This document shows, piece after piece, positions 11,701-23,410 of a stretch of DNA of 64,000 bases (the first letter of the stretch is position 1; every line of letters begins with the position of its first letter). A model generated the notes under the pieces. That model was not told where the DNA came from, did not search any database, and saw only the letters and a program-made list of their open reading frames with translations. Location of the stretch: positions 40,268,859 to 40,332,858 of the forward strand of contig CM059575.1 of NCBI GenBank assembly GCA_030386875.1. The letters run 5' to 3'. The stretch is from Morinoia aosen (lineage: Eukaryota > Arthropoda > Malacostraca > Amphipoda > Talitridae). Both the position numbers and the translations under genes were made by a program.

Positions 11701-13530
11701 AATTTGCACCTCTCACATGAGTATAACTTGAATATTCCCTTAGACAACCAACGACTTGAAGAAAAATACACAATTTTTCAATTAACGCACACTTCAAAAA
11801 GAAAATTTATTCATTGGCGACATGTAACCGTTTAGACTACAAAAAAAAATTTGCATTCAAATCCACGTGTTCCCTTAAAATCTACAGATACTTAATGTAA
11901 TACAGTTCCCCCCAACTGAAGGTAGCTGGGATTGAATAATCTTAAATTCATCATAAGCCTTGCACAGTCGAATCCACTTAAAAATTTTAATTATCATGAA
12001 AATCTTAAAAGTTTCAGTGTGATGCAGCACAGATCTTATGCTCAACTAAATTTAGTATAAAGGCATTGATTGACTTCTGTCAGGGGCGGAACCGGTTGGT
12101 TACTACATACGTGATAAAGTTTACTCAGAGCACTAGATTTTAGTGGATTATTACTGAAAAATTATTTAAATTCTCACTCTGATGTACTGGAGCTTTAGCA
12201 TGATGCTGATGTGAATAGAAAAACGAATTTACTTTAATTAACACACGAGCAGAGGCATCATTAATATCTAAACAAATAAAATTAGACCACGAACTAAATT
12301 CGCAACATCTTTGAACTTACAACTATTCTAAAAACTACATTTAAAATTTTGTTTTTTAAGTGCCGTCGCTTAATTCCATCAACAATTTGCAACACAAAAA
12401 TTTTCGCCCCATTGATAGCACGGAAATTGATTCTCAAACAATCCCATTACTGCTTCTTCGCAGATGTCAATTTAAATAATTGAAGCACTCAAATATCAAC
12501 GAATGAAAATATGAATTATGTTGCTAAAGCTGATTGGAGAAGCTTGACGCACACGAGGCCAAAAAAAATTCTGTAAATTATTTTTTAAGTGAGGCGTCAC
12601 AAAAATGAAAAATTCCAACCGGATTAATTACTCAATGCCTCAAACCTTGGTAAACTTTACCTTGCTTCAAAGATTCACTTGAGATGAGGCGGTATTTGCT
12701 AAAATTACGGCGTTATTTTCCAGGGCCATCGCTGCACACCTAAATTCAGTTAAACCTAATAATTGTACAGATCATATAAAATTCAACCAAAAAATTTTAG
12801 CACTCAAGAAAAATTTTATAGAACATATCGTCAAGAAAATAGAGCAAGTATTCTCCTAGCAAACGCAGCAGAGCTTATCTATTGATGAACAATGATTATT
12901 TCTACTCATAACACTTTCAACTGTAAATTTCCACTGAAGAATGAAGGACATTTAAATTTGATGACTCACTGCAGCATTTGACAGGATTTTGATGGTTTTG
13001 GAAGTTCAAGACAATGAGAAATGCTCAGAAAACCATGCTCCATTATTCTAAATAATTGGGGCTAGATTGGCTGTGGAAAGTTAAATCAAAGCAACTCAGC
13101 ATTATGACGAGCTTGAACACTTTGTGTAATACTGATGAAATGAATTTCTCATTTGATTTAGAAAAGCTAATGTTCATGGATCACTCAGCTTCAAATGACT
13201 TAGTCGCGCTCGTTTAAATTAGCCACTTTAGGAAATGGTTGGCTGCGGTCACAAGTATTTGGTTTATTGCCTCACGAACAGCATCCAGTGCTTGCCTCTG
13301 TCTCCCTAAACTCTGGGCCGCCAATTAGACTGTACTCAAAATGACTCGAGGAAATTTCTAACAGGCAGAAATTCTATTTAACATTGAGCACTCATATGAT
13401 TGAATTGACTGTTTGATCATTACACACACAAAAAAAAATTTTCGGACACCGCATAACTCATTTAAAAAAAAATTCACCCATGCTGACAAATAGATATCAC
13501 GAAGCACACAATCCAATTTGCATTTTATCC
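8788..13530. other. ORF-poor region between the long repeats
   Basis: About 4.7 kb of AT-rich sequence with no ORF over about 80 codons until close to its right edge. Two minus-strand frames, 9539-9766 (75 codons) and 9342-9542 (66 codons), lie end to end in different phases and look more protein-like in composition than the rest, but I do not recognise them. Degenerate tandem repeats occupy 10055-10690. Confidence 0.5.
10055..10690. repeat. Degenerate tandem repeat, ~200-bp units, with a 40-bp duplication
   Basis: Three diverged units share the order GTCAGACTT..., then CTGACGATCTGAC, then AACACTGACACACAAAAATG (best seen at 10265-10350, also about 10155-10240 and 10590-10670). An opening segment GGAGATTTACCA..AGGC.GAAATCCC is present in the first and third units. 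Inside the third unit a ~40-bp block containing AATTAGGCTGAAATCCC is perfectly duplicated (about 10491-10567). Confidence 0.65.
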
Positions 13531-15509
13531 TGTTACGGAACGTTGCTCGGTCAGAGCACGTAACGCAGGGGGACTCGAAACCCCCGACAGCAAGAGAGAG
13601 ATAAATAAAAATATGAAATACACAGTCTGAGAGTTGGACAGAAAGGTAGGAAATTAACAGTGTAATTGGTGTGTACTCCGCGAATACCGAGTTGACAAGC
13701 ATGGGGAGAATAACAAACTTTGAAAGATTAAAACACATTTATTTTTGAGATGAACACGTGGATATGTGCACAAGGCATTTAGACAGAATTGACATGAGAG
13801 AGCACAACTGCGTTAATGACAGGTACGCACATTTCTACCGCCATTAAACTTTAAACACGACATGATATAAATGTGATGCTTACCGAGAATTCAAGTTACC
13901 AATACTCCATCGCCGACAACAATTTACGCATCCACAAAATTGCAGGTTCCACAAGCAACACAAAGCACAATATTTACGAGAATAACATATCACGATTTAA
14001 CCTGGACTTGTAACAAGGTGTCGAATTATATGAAGCGCCGCACCATTCACAACGTGAATTCGAACCTCGACTAAATAAACACAGGAGACCGATTGCCTAT
14101 AATTTAGATGATTTTGCGCGATACTTTGAAAAGCACTTTTCTGGGTGCTGTTCTACATTTTGAAATTGAACTGCTATCACCACCTTAAAGAGCTCTCACA
14201 ACCATAAAACACTCGCCCTTTTAATAATAAGTGATTCACTGATAGATATTCACTGCCGATGTGCTATCGTTCACTGCTGATCTCCTTCGTCGTTGCTTAG
14301 AATTCGCAGCTGCCCTGGTGCCTTGAATTTCTTAAGAGTTTCGTTCAGCCCAGGATTCCTTGAAGCGTTGGTGAGCCAATTCACTGTAGTTGGTGCGTTG
14401 ATCTTCGCATTGTTGGTGAACGGACTTAACTGTTGACATTCGCAATGTTAGCGATTGCGTGGCTCCAAATCTTGATGCTGAAGTTGCCTGTGAGTTCGGC
14501 CCCGATGCAAAGATATTTGAATGCTCTCGGTTGAATCTCTGACGCGTTTACACATGACGACCACCGATGCGAGGCTGGTTTGCTTCGATCAGGTTTCTTT
14601 TGTAAGACGGTACTTCAACGGTTGCCGACGTCCAACGTTGTTTCTTGCACTTCGAATTGTTAACTTTGCTCCAACATTCAGATTGCAGTTTGGTAGAAGG
14701 CAAGCCGGCGCTTGCCGACCTGCTATGTGGTGCACCCTCAGACGTCGTGCGCCTCCTCTCACGTGCGTCCAAAAATCCTCCCGAGGCTTCATCTTCCCTC
14801 CTTATAAGTGTTTCGCTTCCTTCCTTCGAGATGGATCCTGATCATTCCATTCTACAGAGGCAGCATCTGCATCCTGATTGGCAGAATCCTTGTTTGTTCT
14901 GACGTCTGGGACTCCCATTCGTGTGTGCTCAGACACACCTTCTTGCGTCATTCCTTTCACGAGCGGTGATTCGCTCAGGTCGTGTGGGCCTCTGTTCCTA
15001 CGTCACGTCATCCTCTTGCTCTCCGTAGCCTCGCCTGGTGTGCGCCTTGTGTTGAGTGTGTGCCTGTGTGTGTGTTGATGTGCGTCGTGTGTTTTGTGCT
15101 TTTCTTGTGTGTGTGAGTCGTTTACGATGCCTGCGCTCGCAGTTCTGGTGGTGTGCTGGCCGCAACACGGTTGGCATTGATTAGTGTTGGCTCTTGAGCC
15201 CGGGAAATATGATACACACCTCTACTCCAGCTCAGATTTTCTTATGTCGAGCTAGCCCTTGCGATATCGCCAAAACAACCGCTGCTTGTTTTCGACAGAA
15301 CAGTGAAGAATTGACCTTACACACACGGGTTAACTTTGGTTGCTATATTCTCACGCTCAAGAATACCAGTGATAACGGTTTTTTGACTTTTCCTAAAGTG
15401 AAGTATTTTCCCAAAAACATTTTACGAGCATGTTTCCCCAAAAAATATTTTACGAGAGTATTTCTTAATAATTCCCAAAAACATTTTATGAGAGTAGTAT
15501 TTCCTGACA
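13531..15509. repeat. Long direct repeat, copy 2 (LTR-like)
   Basis: This copy is about 99% identical to 6807-8787 in the same orientation. The match starts exactly at TGTTACGG and stops exactly at CCTGACA. Flanking sequences differ completely between copies, so the boundaries are sharp. Confidence 0.9.
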
Positions 15510-15580
15510 GGAGCTATCATTCACCCCGTATGCTCTGTGCATTTTTCCGTATACAATAATTGGACACTTGTTGGCCGCTT

Positions 15581-16811
15581 CCCAATTGAAATTCTGAGCC
15601 TTTTACAGATCGTTTTCAGGCAGTTATAAGCCAAGAGTTTAGTCGTTTTCAAGCAGTAAATTAGCCTTTTTCGGAGCAAATGTCTAGTATTTTAAGCCCT
15701 TTTAAACGGCTATTTCTGGGCATCGAAACGGCTAATGCAACGGCCATTTTGGGCTTCTCTACTACCTGAACGAGGCTATTCACGACCATTTTTGGCTTTT
15801 CCATTGCTTGAACGAGTCTCGTCCTGGCCTTTTTGGGCTTCCTTACTGCTTGATCAAGGCTAATACCGGCCCTTTTGGGCTTCTATACTGCTTGATCAAG
15901 GCTAATACCGGCCCTTTTGGGCTTCCTTACTGCTTGATCAAGGCTAATACCGGCCTTATTAGGCTTCCGTACGACTTCTAGTGGGCCTTGCAACGACCTC
16001 AAAGAGCTCCAACATCAGATTTTTTATACGATATAAAGAGTTTGTAAGGCCGGGTCTTGTGGCTGCTTCGCCTAGTGAGTTCCGATTTGAGGCGAGTGAA
16101 GCAGCGGACTTACGTTTATACTTCTCCGGCTGTAGGTATCGATGATGATAAGCGGCGGAGAAGTGGGAACTTTTTCTAAAATAAATTTACATTGGCATAT
16201 ATTAAGATTACTGAACATAGAAGGACTAGAATCGAGGTTTGAGGGGTAACTAGGGTAAAGCACTACAAGTTGAATGCTCAGCGTTCGACAACCCAAGTGT
16301 TCCAACAGTTATAAGCTATCATTCATATTTATTTTATATAATGCATTAATAAAGTGCCAATTTGATGTTATGCTCAGCAGTTAGCTTTTCTATCCTAGTT
16401 TTCATGTTGACTGGAATAATTATTTATAGTATTGTTGAAGATGTTTAACGAACCTTACCTAATCTAACTTAACTAAGTTAGGTTAGTTGAAATTCATTTA
16501 GTTCTTTACATTTACTGAAGTAATACGACTTGTACAACATTTACGATTACGAGTCTTTTTACAATCTATTACACGTCCAAATAGAGGTCGTCGAAAAGGC
16601 TTGAAAACGACTTTAAACGACCCAATGAGCCCGCAAACAGCCATTGACTAGACCTATAAAAGGCCAGTTGAATGAAGAGCCCTTTTCAAGCCCTAATAGG
16701 CCAAGTATAGGTAGGAGTCGGTTTGAAGTCGTGATTTTTGGCCCTTATGGGCCGTTTTCGACCTTTTACGACTAATTTACTACCTGAAAAGGGCGATAAT
16801 TTTCAATTGGG
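15581..16811. mobile_element. Terminal-inverted-repeat element starting CCCAATTGAAA
   Basis: The left end reads CCCAATTGAAATT. The reverse complement of the right end reads CCCAATTGAAAATT, and both ends continue with imperfectly matching CCTTTT...TTTTCAGG.AGT blocks. The interior is non-coding and dominated by GGCC/TTTTGGGC-type motifs, including a tandem array at 15735-15975. No clear target duplication is visible (GCTT left, TTCT right). It is probably a non-autonomous DNA transposon of unassigned superfamily. Confidence 0.55.
15735..15975. repeat. ~50-bp tandem repeat
   Basis: About five units of the form GGCCCTTTTGGGCTTCC-TTACTGCTTGATCAAGGC-TAATACC. The last three are nearly identical (15830-15970) and the leftmost two diverged. 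Each unit holds the palindromes TGATCA and GGCC. It lies within the CCCAATTG element. Confidence 0.8.
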
Positions 16812-17687
16812 TTCTATCTTGCTTAGCCTCTTGAAAAACTACCTTTCCTTGACTCGTCTTGAAAAACAAGACAATCATCCCACTTTACACTTCATCTAAA
16901 GCTCTTCTACTTCACGTTTCACTCGACTGTTTCTGATTCTGCCAGCCTTTTTTCACTGTTTAAATTTAGCATTCCGAATCATTCTAACGTCTTGCCGCTC
17001 GTCATCGCTCGCACGACGTAGTCCCTGCCAGCCTCCTCCATGGTCACCGCTCGCCCTGCGACGACGTCTACCAAAACTCCCCCTCTGAAGGTTACTAAAC
17101 ATTTGCACTGACATATTCGTGTGCTCGCTATTGCGTCGGCTTATGTTCCAGTACTCCTCATACCGCGGTACTCCTTGTGGCACCTCTTGCGTTACGTTTA
17201 GTTCGCACACCCAACGTTTTTCGCGAAATTTTTACTGAGAGCCTTCTTCATGATTTATTCCCCTGCAAATTACTAAATCTAAAGAAGTTCATACCCGTAG
17301 CAGGAATGCACAAAGAACCATTCTCTGTTTGTCTCAGAAAATGCACTAAATTACGACTGAAAAATAAACGACTCATTTCCGCATTAATACAAAAAAATGA
17401 GAAATAGCACTGAATTAACTAAAAGCTTGAACAAAATCCCCGACTTTGAAATGATTCAAGATGGCGTCGCTAATCCTAACCAGTTATGATATTACAATTG
17501 ATATTTTTTCACTATTTCCTAATCCACAAAATAATCTTCATTAACTCCCTAAGTGAAAAAATAGTTTTAATTAATCACGTACCTGCCGTTAAAACAATTC
17601 TGGTTTTACATCTCGTTGGTTAGTATGCTGTGCGTGCGGAACACCGACAGTCTTGCTTGCAGAGGAGGCCTCTCTGCGCCCCAAGCC
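16812..17687. other. No gene recognised
   Basis: Small ORFs on both strands (16953-17210 minus, 17177-17407 plus) match nothing I recognise and overlap each other. The stretch 16975-17080 is locally GC-rich. Confidence 0.45.
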
Positions 17688-17690
17688 CTA

Positions 17691-17952
17691 AGGCCTGTTT
17701 ACACGATCATTGAGTACGCGCGTGAGCATTGAAGAGAGACGCAAGTCCCATCCACTTGTTTTTGCTTCAAGAGCATTTACTTCCTCAAAGACGGCTGTAA
17801 TGATACGGACAAGCTCTGACCACCGTCATGAAAACGAGCATGGTCCGCCTTGTAATTGAGCAGTATATTAGCCTGAAGTGAAAAAAAGTGGGTGGGGCTT
17901 GCGCCTCTCTTCACTGCTCACGCGCGCACTCGATGATCGTGTAAACAGGCCT
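17691..17952. mobile_element. Foldback MITE, short form (copy C)
   Basis: A 262-bp relative of the element at 6137-6402. Its ends read AGGCCTGTTTACACGATC on both sides, with GCGCGTGAGCA following. It is flanked by CTA on both sides (17688-17690 and 17953-17955), a 3-bp target duplication. The right half is nearly identical to copy B; the left half has a few substitutions. Confidence 0.87.
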
Positions 17953-17955
17953 CTA

Positions 17956-18740
17956 GCCTCGCTCAATTAATACCCTCCCCTGCTCTGCCCTGCCTTCTCT
18001 TCCGTGGAGGATTCTCTGAGCTCCGGTCGGCAACCCTCATGTGAACCTCCAAAATTCCTTCGCATAATTTTTTAGATTTTATACGCACATCTATCACCCT
18101 TATTCTTTAAATTGTAAACCCCTGAATGTAGCATTGAATTTGTATCACTAAGTTTCAAGAATCAATTCTTCCCAAAAGTATGTTCAAGGAAGCTCCTTCC
18201 CCCCAAACTTTTAGGGAGGTTGAAGTTTCTTCCAAAGAAACGCCGTTTCTTAGCGCGCTTTGGCGCCGTGTTTCGTTATACCCCCATAAGATCCCCAGCA
18301 CTTAGAAAACAATAAGTTAAGAGAGAAACTTATGAATCAGGACAAAATTTGAAAAAGAAAGTCAGAGGTGCTGAAAAACAGGACAGCAGTGAAGTGAAAA
18401 AAGATGGTCCGTAACAATACAAAAAATGTATTCTATTTCAGCAAAAAGAACCCCAGGTTATCCTTCAGCTCAGGACCGCACATTTTCACAAAAGGAGCAC
18501 TAATTCACATGTTTGATGTAGAAATGCTTCGCAAAGCTGCAGCTATAGTCATTAACAAAAAGAATAAAGGTTAGACGCCGACTGGAAACGACTTGTTGGG
18601 ACAGTTTCCATTTGCACAAACACTTTGATACGGTTCTGCGATGATCGCAGATATTTCAGAAAGTCTGTCTGGTCGAAGTTGGTTTTCCATGCAATACTAA
18701 AAGGTCGACTGATAGCAAAATTTAAACTAACTCTTCCTAA
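17956..18740. other. No gene recognised
   Basis: No supported coding or structural feature apart from a short imperfect palindrome around AGAAACGCCGTTTCTTAG (18236-18253). Confidence 0.45.
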
Positions 18741-19237
18741 CTAACTCTCAAACAAGGTAATGAAAAAGTTCTGTCCAGTTTTAAAGAAAAAAAGAAAACT
18801 CTTCACATTATGGTGTAACTTATATTTAGTCTTCGAAGTAATTGCCACCGGCATCCAGTAACCTTCTGCCAACGTGTTCAATCCCCTTGCGGTAAAACTC
18901 AGGGGTTTTGAACGCAAAGAAGTTCGTGAGCGCTTGGTGCAAGTCTGCTTCATTGGTGAAGGACTTCACAAAGCTGGGCGTTATCGCGGTAAATTATCGC
19001 GATAGTTTATCGCGATAACGATTTCAGGTTATCGGTTATCCGATAATTTTTTTCCCCGAGTTATCGATTTATTGGTATCGCCGATACTTTTGGGTCCAGA
19101 CTATCGATAATCGATAATTTCAGTTTTTTCCGCTGGGATTCGACATGACGTGGCGGGACGAGTTCGGGACAGGAACTATACGTGTAGGATGTACGTGTTA
19201 AGGTGTAATAAGGCGTACGTGTTATGGTGTACGTGTT

Positions 19238-19660
19238 ATGGTGTCAGAGGTCAAGTCCCTGATGGAGAGAAAGGTGAAGGAGTTCTTGCAGCGTGCTGAC
19301 CTGAAGACCGCCAGCAGCAGCGATGACATGGAGACGTATTACTACTACGCCAGCATTTGTGATGAGGAGGATGACACTGGCGGTCATAACAGGTCTACTA
19401 AGTCCAAGGTCGCTCATATTGTGCATGTGTGGCTGCAGACCAGAGGGGCTGACAGTCTGGCAGACCCTCCCTTCAACAGCGAGAAGGTCCTCATCGACCT
19501 CTTTTTGAGGTACAACACGGCGATGCCGAGCAGCGCCGCGGTGGAGCGTTTGTTCTCCCTTGGAAAGGACATCCTCTGGGCCAAGAGGAGCTGCCTCTCT
19601 GATGAAAACTTCAATATTCTTATGTTTATGAAGGGGAACATGCTGCAGAACCTCGTCTAA
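19238..19660 (+). pseudogene. hAT transposase C-terminal dimerisation domain
   Basis: A 140-codon frame whose second half is the conserved hAT C-terminal dimerisation region (FLRYNTAMPSSAAVERLFSL, then GKDILWAKRSCLSDENFN). In intact hATs this domain oligomerises the transposase. The zinc finger and the DDE catalytic core upstream are absent, so this is a remnant about a fifth of normal length. The first Met is arbitrary. Codon use is noticeably more GC-rich than the flanks. Confidence 0.9.
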
Positions 19661-20397
19661 ATTTAGTTATTTTACTTTAAACCGCAGTTTTTATTAGTAG
19701 ACAGGATAAACATTTATTATTTTTTTTCTAAAAGCTTTAAAAGACTTCTATTTTTTCTAAGATTTTTCTGTTTTCTAAGATAAAGATTAAAAAAAAAATT
19801 TCGATTTGTTTTTTTATTCAAAATACCAATATCGTCATCGAAATTATCGGAATTTTGGATTTATCGATTTATCGGTGATCGATTATCGGCGATAAATTTT
19901 TCGGCCAATTATCGATTATCGGTTATCGCCGATAAGGTTTTTGTTAAGGAAAATTTGATTGTGTGAATTTTACAAAAACAAAATTAGAAAAAAAATCAAG
20001 TATCTTTAAAAAAAATACTTCATTGGGTTTTGCTTTATGTGTTGTAAAAACATTGTAGGGTTCGCATTCAGCAGTACAGAGAGTAATCGAGTCCACACGT
20101 TCGTTGAAAGAATGTTGCGGTAAGGCTATTCTGAAGAGCATCGGGCAGTTTTGTATTTGTATGACCACGAAGGAATGTGTGAGGGAACTTGGTTACAAAG
20201 ATCTCTTACCTGGCAGAGAAACCTTTCCACAAAAGTGTTTGTAGACAGGGCGATCTTAAAATAACATGGGGGAGAAGAGGCCAGCGAAACTTGAGAGGGT
20301 TCGGCTGAACTACATGGAGAGAAATTTATAGCAAGCACTTGTAGGCGTTGGGGCTGAGGACGCTGGACAGAAGAGGGTGACAGATTTATGACACACC

Positions 20398-20739
20398 ATG
20401 GTAGGCTTAGGAGGTCCGTTAGAAAGCGAGCGATATTATCGAAAAGCAAACAACCTCAGAAGAAGGCGGAAATTACTGCGCGCTTGGCAAAACATTTCAA
20501 CAGCAAATAAGAAAAGGACAGCCTCAGGGAAAACCAATGGGAACGTTATAGGGAAGTGTAGGAGGACGCTCAAGAAGCCCCGTGAGAACACGATTGATCT
20601 CACGAAAAGGGGGAGTACAGCTTTGAACGGAGGGACAGTGCTGATGAGAGGCGAGCAGTCTAACGTGGTACAGCTTCATAGAAAGAAGTACGTGGAACCA
20701 AGGGTCACACTGAAAATCATTTCTGAAAAATATAAATGA
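20398..20739 (+). CDS. Unrecognised ORF in hAT cargo block
   Basis: A 113-codon open frame, strongly basic (many Arg/Lys, e.g. NNLRRRRKLLRAW). I recognise no domain. It lies in the non-TTATCG part of the hAT element. It overlaps minus-strand frames of similar length, so it may be chance. Confidence 0.15.
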   Translation: MVGLGGPLESERYYRKANNLRRRRKLLRAWQNISTANKKRTASGKTNGNVIGKCRRTLKKPRENTIDLTKRGSTALNGGTVLMRGEQSNVVQLHRKKYVEPRVTLKIISEKYK

Positions 20740-22599
20740 AAATATTGAATATATTGCGCGTATAGAGGAAGTTGAATAAATTGTTTTGAGCCCGTAAATT
20801 AAAAGTGAGATTAAAAATATCACGTCTATTTTCCAGAAATGAAAACATCGTGACCAAACTGTGCAGTATATGAAGTACTAATTTTCGACGTCAGTTGGGA
20901 GGGTAAGGAGTGTTTTGAATCTTAAGATGTGCAGTTCCCTTTTGAAAAGAAGTTTTGAAATAAATGTTATGGAAAATAGTGTCGCATTAACGTAAAAAAA
21001 TAAAATAATTTTGAGCACAATTTTGGCAATTAAAAAAAAAAAAAAAGTAACGAGTTGATAAATTATTTGCAGGCGGGGCGGTCGTCGCATATGTCTAACG
21101 TGATTGGAGGTTACGCACTAGAAGTCAGAAGTGGAGATTTGGAAGGTGGTCGTCATAAATTTTTGAACTGAGAATCACTCGTGGAGACTGAACTGGAGTT
21201 GTGCCTTTGAGAAGGAACGTGTGAACGAACGTTATGACCACATTTTGTACTGCTGAACGCCACAATAATTGAGGGGTATTCTGTCATATTCATGTGTGGG
21301 AAAGTGAGGGAAGGGCTGGCCAGCCAGATTTACTGGGATATGAATTGTGTGTAAGTCAGTAGGGTAGGGCTTTGAGGCAGGTTGTGAATTGCACTGTGTC
21401 CTAATAACATGTTCATAGATTGTGAGTCTACGTTATCGTATTGTATCAGTTCTGCCGTAATTATAAATTCATGCTAAATTCATATGGTGTATATAAATAT
21501 CCGTCAACGCAAAGGCAGCTCATCGATACAGGTGCGCACAGAATCGCGCTGATGTAAGTCGTGTATCAACTCATCGGTGAGTACCGCTCTAAATTTAGTA
21601 TACAATAATTGTGTGTCTTTTCTTAATGACTGTGTTCTTCATACATTCTCGCATTTTTTTTGTGTGTGTTAGGTATGTACCTGGAGGTGTGCCATTCCTC
21701 TATTCCGAGAACCTGATCATCTTGTTAATGAAATGTTAACAAGGAGGAGAGGACCTTTTCTCGTGACATTTTCGTTATCGATTTATCGGTTATCGCGATA
21801 ACGTTTTTTCGTTATCGTGCCCACCACTGGGACTTCATAAGACGAAGATTATCCAGGGAGTCGAAGAGGTGGTAATCGGATGGCGCAAGGTCAGGAGAAT
21901 AAGGTGGATAGAACAAGGCCTCACACCCAAGTTGCTCTATGGTATCCCAGACCACTCGCGCGACATGCGGCCTGGCGTTGCCATGGAAGAAAAGCACACC
22001 TTTGCGATTCACCAGTGCTGGCTCCTTCTGACACAATGCCTGTTGCACACGTTCCAATTTGCCTCGAGTAGGCTATAGGTCTCCAGTGACCGTTTGGCCC
22101 GTTGGTAGCGGCTCATAATGAATCACTTGACGACCTGTCCATCACACACATAGCATAATCTTGCGCGGGTGAATAGGTGGTCTTGCGGTGTGAGGGACAG
22201 CATCCTGAGGTGACAACCAATGTCTGGAACGCTTGGGAGTTTTGTACAGAACTCACTTTTCATCACTGGTAAGCATTCAATTGGATAAGGATGCGGTACT
22301 GTGGCGAGAAAGCAGCAATACGTAGGCTGCTACTCGTTATCTCTTGTGGATATCCAACAGCTTGTGCGAAACTCACCTGCTCAGTTTGAACGTCTTAACT
22401 AGGCGGTGCAGGTGAAGTTTAACTTTTTCATCGGAAACATTGAACAGTCTTGTAAGTTCACCACACGTTAGACAACTGTCCTACTCAATGGCCCCATTCA
22501 TGACTCCGTCATTCAAGACCTGTGGTTGTTCACTGCGGGGCTCATTGTTGTGATCCCGATTCCCGATCATAACGTATGAGAAACGATCATACAGTGGAG

Positions 22600-23400
22600 A
22601 ACGCTCTACTTGTTTGAATCGATCGCACTAGCCTTGAGGGCTCTACATGTCGAAGTACCACACGCTAACGGCCGCTCGAATCAGCTTCGTCACTTCGACT
22701 ACAAGACGACGAACGAACGAAGGACGTCGTCTAGCCAAAGGAGTTACCGTACGCCGACATCGGGAAAGGTTCTGGTGTAATTATTACTTATACCATTATT
22801 TTACAGTGTCAATTAGATTATCGCTCCAATTATTGAAAATCGATGTTCCTATTATAAACATAGTTCAATGCGCTAGACTCAAATGAAACCGCTTGCTCGT
22901 GGAATTAACCTGTCGTAAGACTGTAAAGTGACCATTCAGGCGTTAGATGTTTACGCTACTAAATATAACTGATTGAATTAACGTCGATATTTCGTACTAA
23001 AGAAATATCGTTACGACTAATATTCCCTTTTCGGGTGGTGGCAGCATGTCTATCAATTAATTAATATTTATGACGTGGACATTGAAAAGCCTCGTCTAAC
23101 TTTGATCAACTAAAATAAAATAATGTGGTCACGACAGAGTGTAGTAACAAAATGATGACAGCGATGACATAATAATAGCGTTATCGGTGGAATTTTAGCA
23201 TATTTCATCCATTTAAAACCTACCATCATAACAACTGTTATGCAACGGGGAAACAACTTAAATATATCGCATCATAACACATCAAGGCGGGACAACAAAA
23301 AAACAAAAAAAAAACAAAACCGTTTATTTCCAAGTTGTCACATGAGATACATATGCCAACATATTGGCTTTTAAAAGTTCCTTAATATAAGACGTCCTAA
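22600..23400. other. No gene recognised
   Basis: AT-rich sequence with no supported ORF. It may include the mariner 5' end near 22600-22700. Confidence 0.4.
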
Positions 23401-23410
23401 AACAAAAGAT

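Larger units (their letters stand above)
6807..15509. mobile_element. Possible non-coding LTR element (LARD-like)
   Basis: Two near-identical repeats of 1981 and 1979 bp, each starting TGTTACGG and ending CCTGACA, bracket about 4.74 kb with no recognisable gag or pol. The geometry and the TG...CA termini fit an LTR pair in a large retrotransposon derivative that depends on another element's proteins. If the element runs on the minus strand, a purine-rich tract (plus 8788-8803, reverse complement CTGGGGCGAAGAGGGTAT) abuts one repeat as a polypurine tract would. Against this, no TGG-type primer site adjoins the other repeat, and the outer flanks (AAGAG and GGAGC) show no target duplication. A segmental duplication remains possible. 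Confidence 0.42.
18969..21829. mobile_element. Non-autonomous hAT element inserted in mariner
   Basis: A 2,861-bp element with perfect 8-bp target duplications GGACTTCA at 18961-18968 and 21830-21837. Its ends are hAT-like: CAAAGCTGGGCG on the left, and CAGTGGTGGGCACGATAACG as the reverse complement of the right. Subterminal zones are full of TTATCG/CGATAA motifs (18985-19115, 19820-19935, 21768-21815), likely transposase binding sites by analogy with other hATs. It keeps only the C-terminal part of a transposase. The block 19936-21767 lacks these motifs and may be a later insertion or captured sequence. Confidence 0.88.
18826..22560 (-). pseudogene. Dead mariner transposase, split by a hAT insertion
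   Basis: Mariner (Tc1/mariner) transposase would cut and paste its own element at TA sites. From about 22560 downward come a helix-turn-helix part (TCGELTRLFNVSDEKVKLHLH), a HPRKIMLCV block, then HGNARPHVA and YSPDLAPSDYHLF, and after the insertion the typical C-terminal end (FYRKGIEHVGRR...NYFED, stop at 18826-18828). The second catalytic Asp of the HDNARPH motif is Gly here, several stops and frameshifts lie in 22060-22560, and 2,861 bp of a hAT element interrupts it at 18969-21829. Counting frames shows that removing the insert and one 8-bp duplication keeps the C-terminal frame continuous. Terminal repeats of the mariner itself were not located. Confidence 0.9.

Noticed and set aside
13505-13530. 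Primer-binding site next to the second long repeat (minus strand)
   Set aside because: The adjacent minus-strand sequence starts GGATAAAATG; a TGG occurs only about 14 bases in and does not continue as a tRNA match.
16455-16490. TTAGG-like telomeric repeat
   Set aside because: Only two imperfect copies within a short palindrome; not an array.
16953-17210. 85-codon minus-strand ORF, Arg-rich centre
   Set aside because: No recognisable domain, no splice or codon evidence; it overlaps another ORF on the plus strand.
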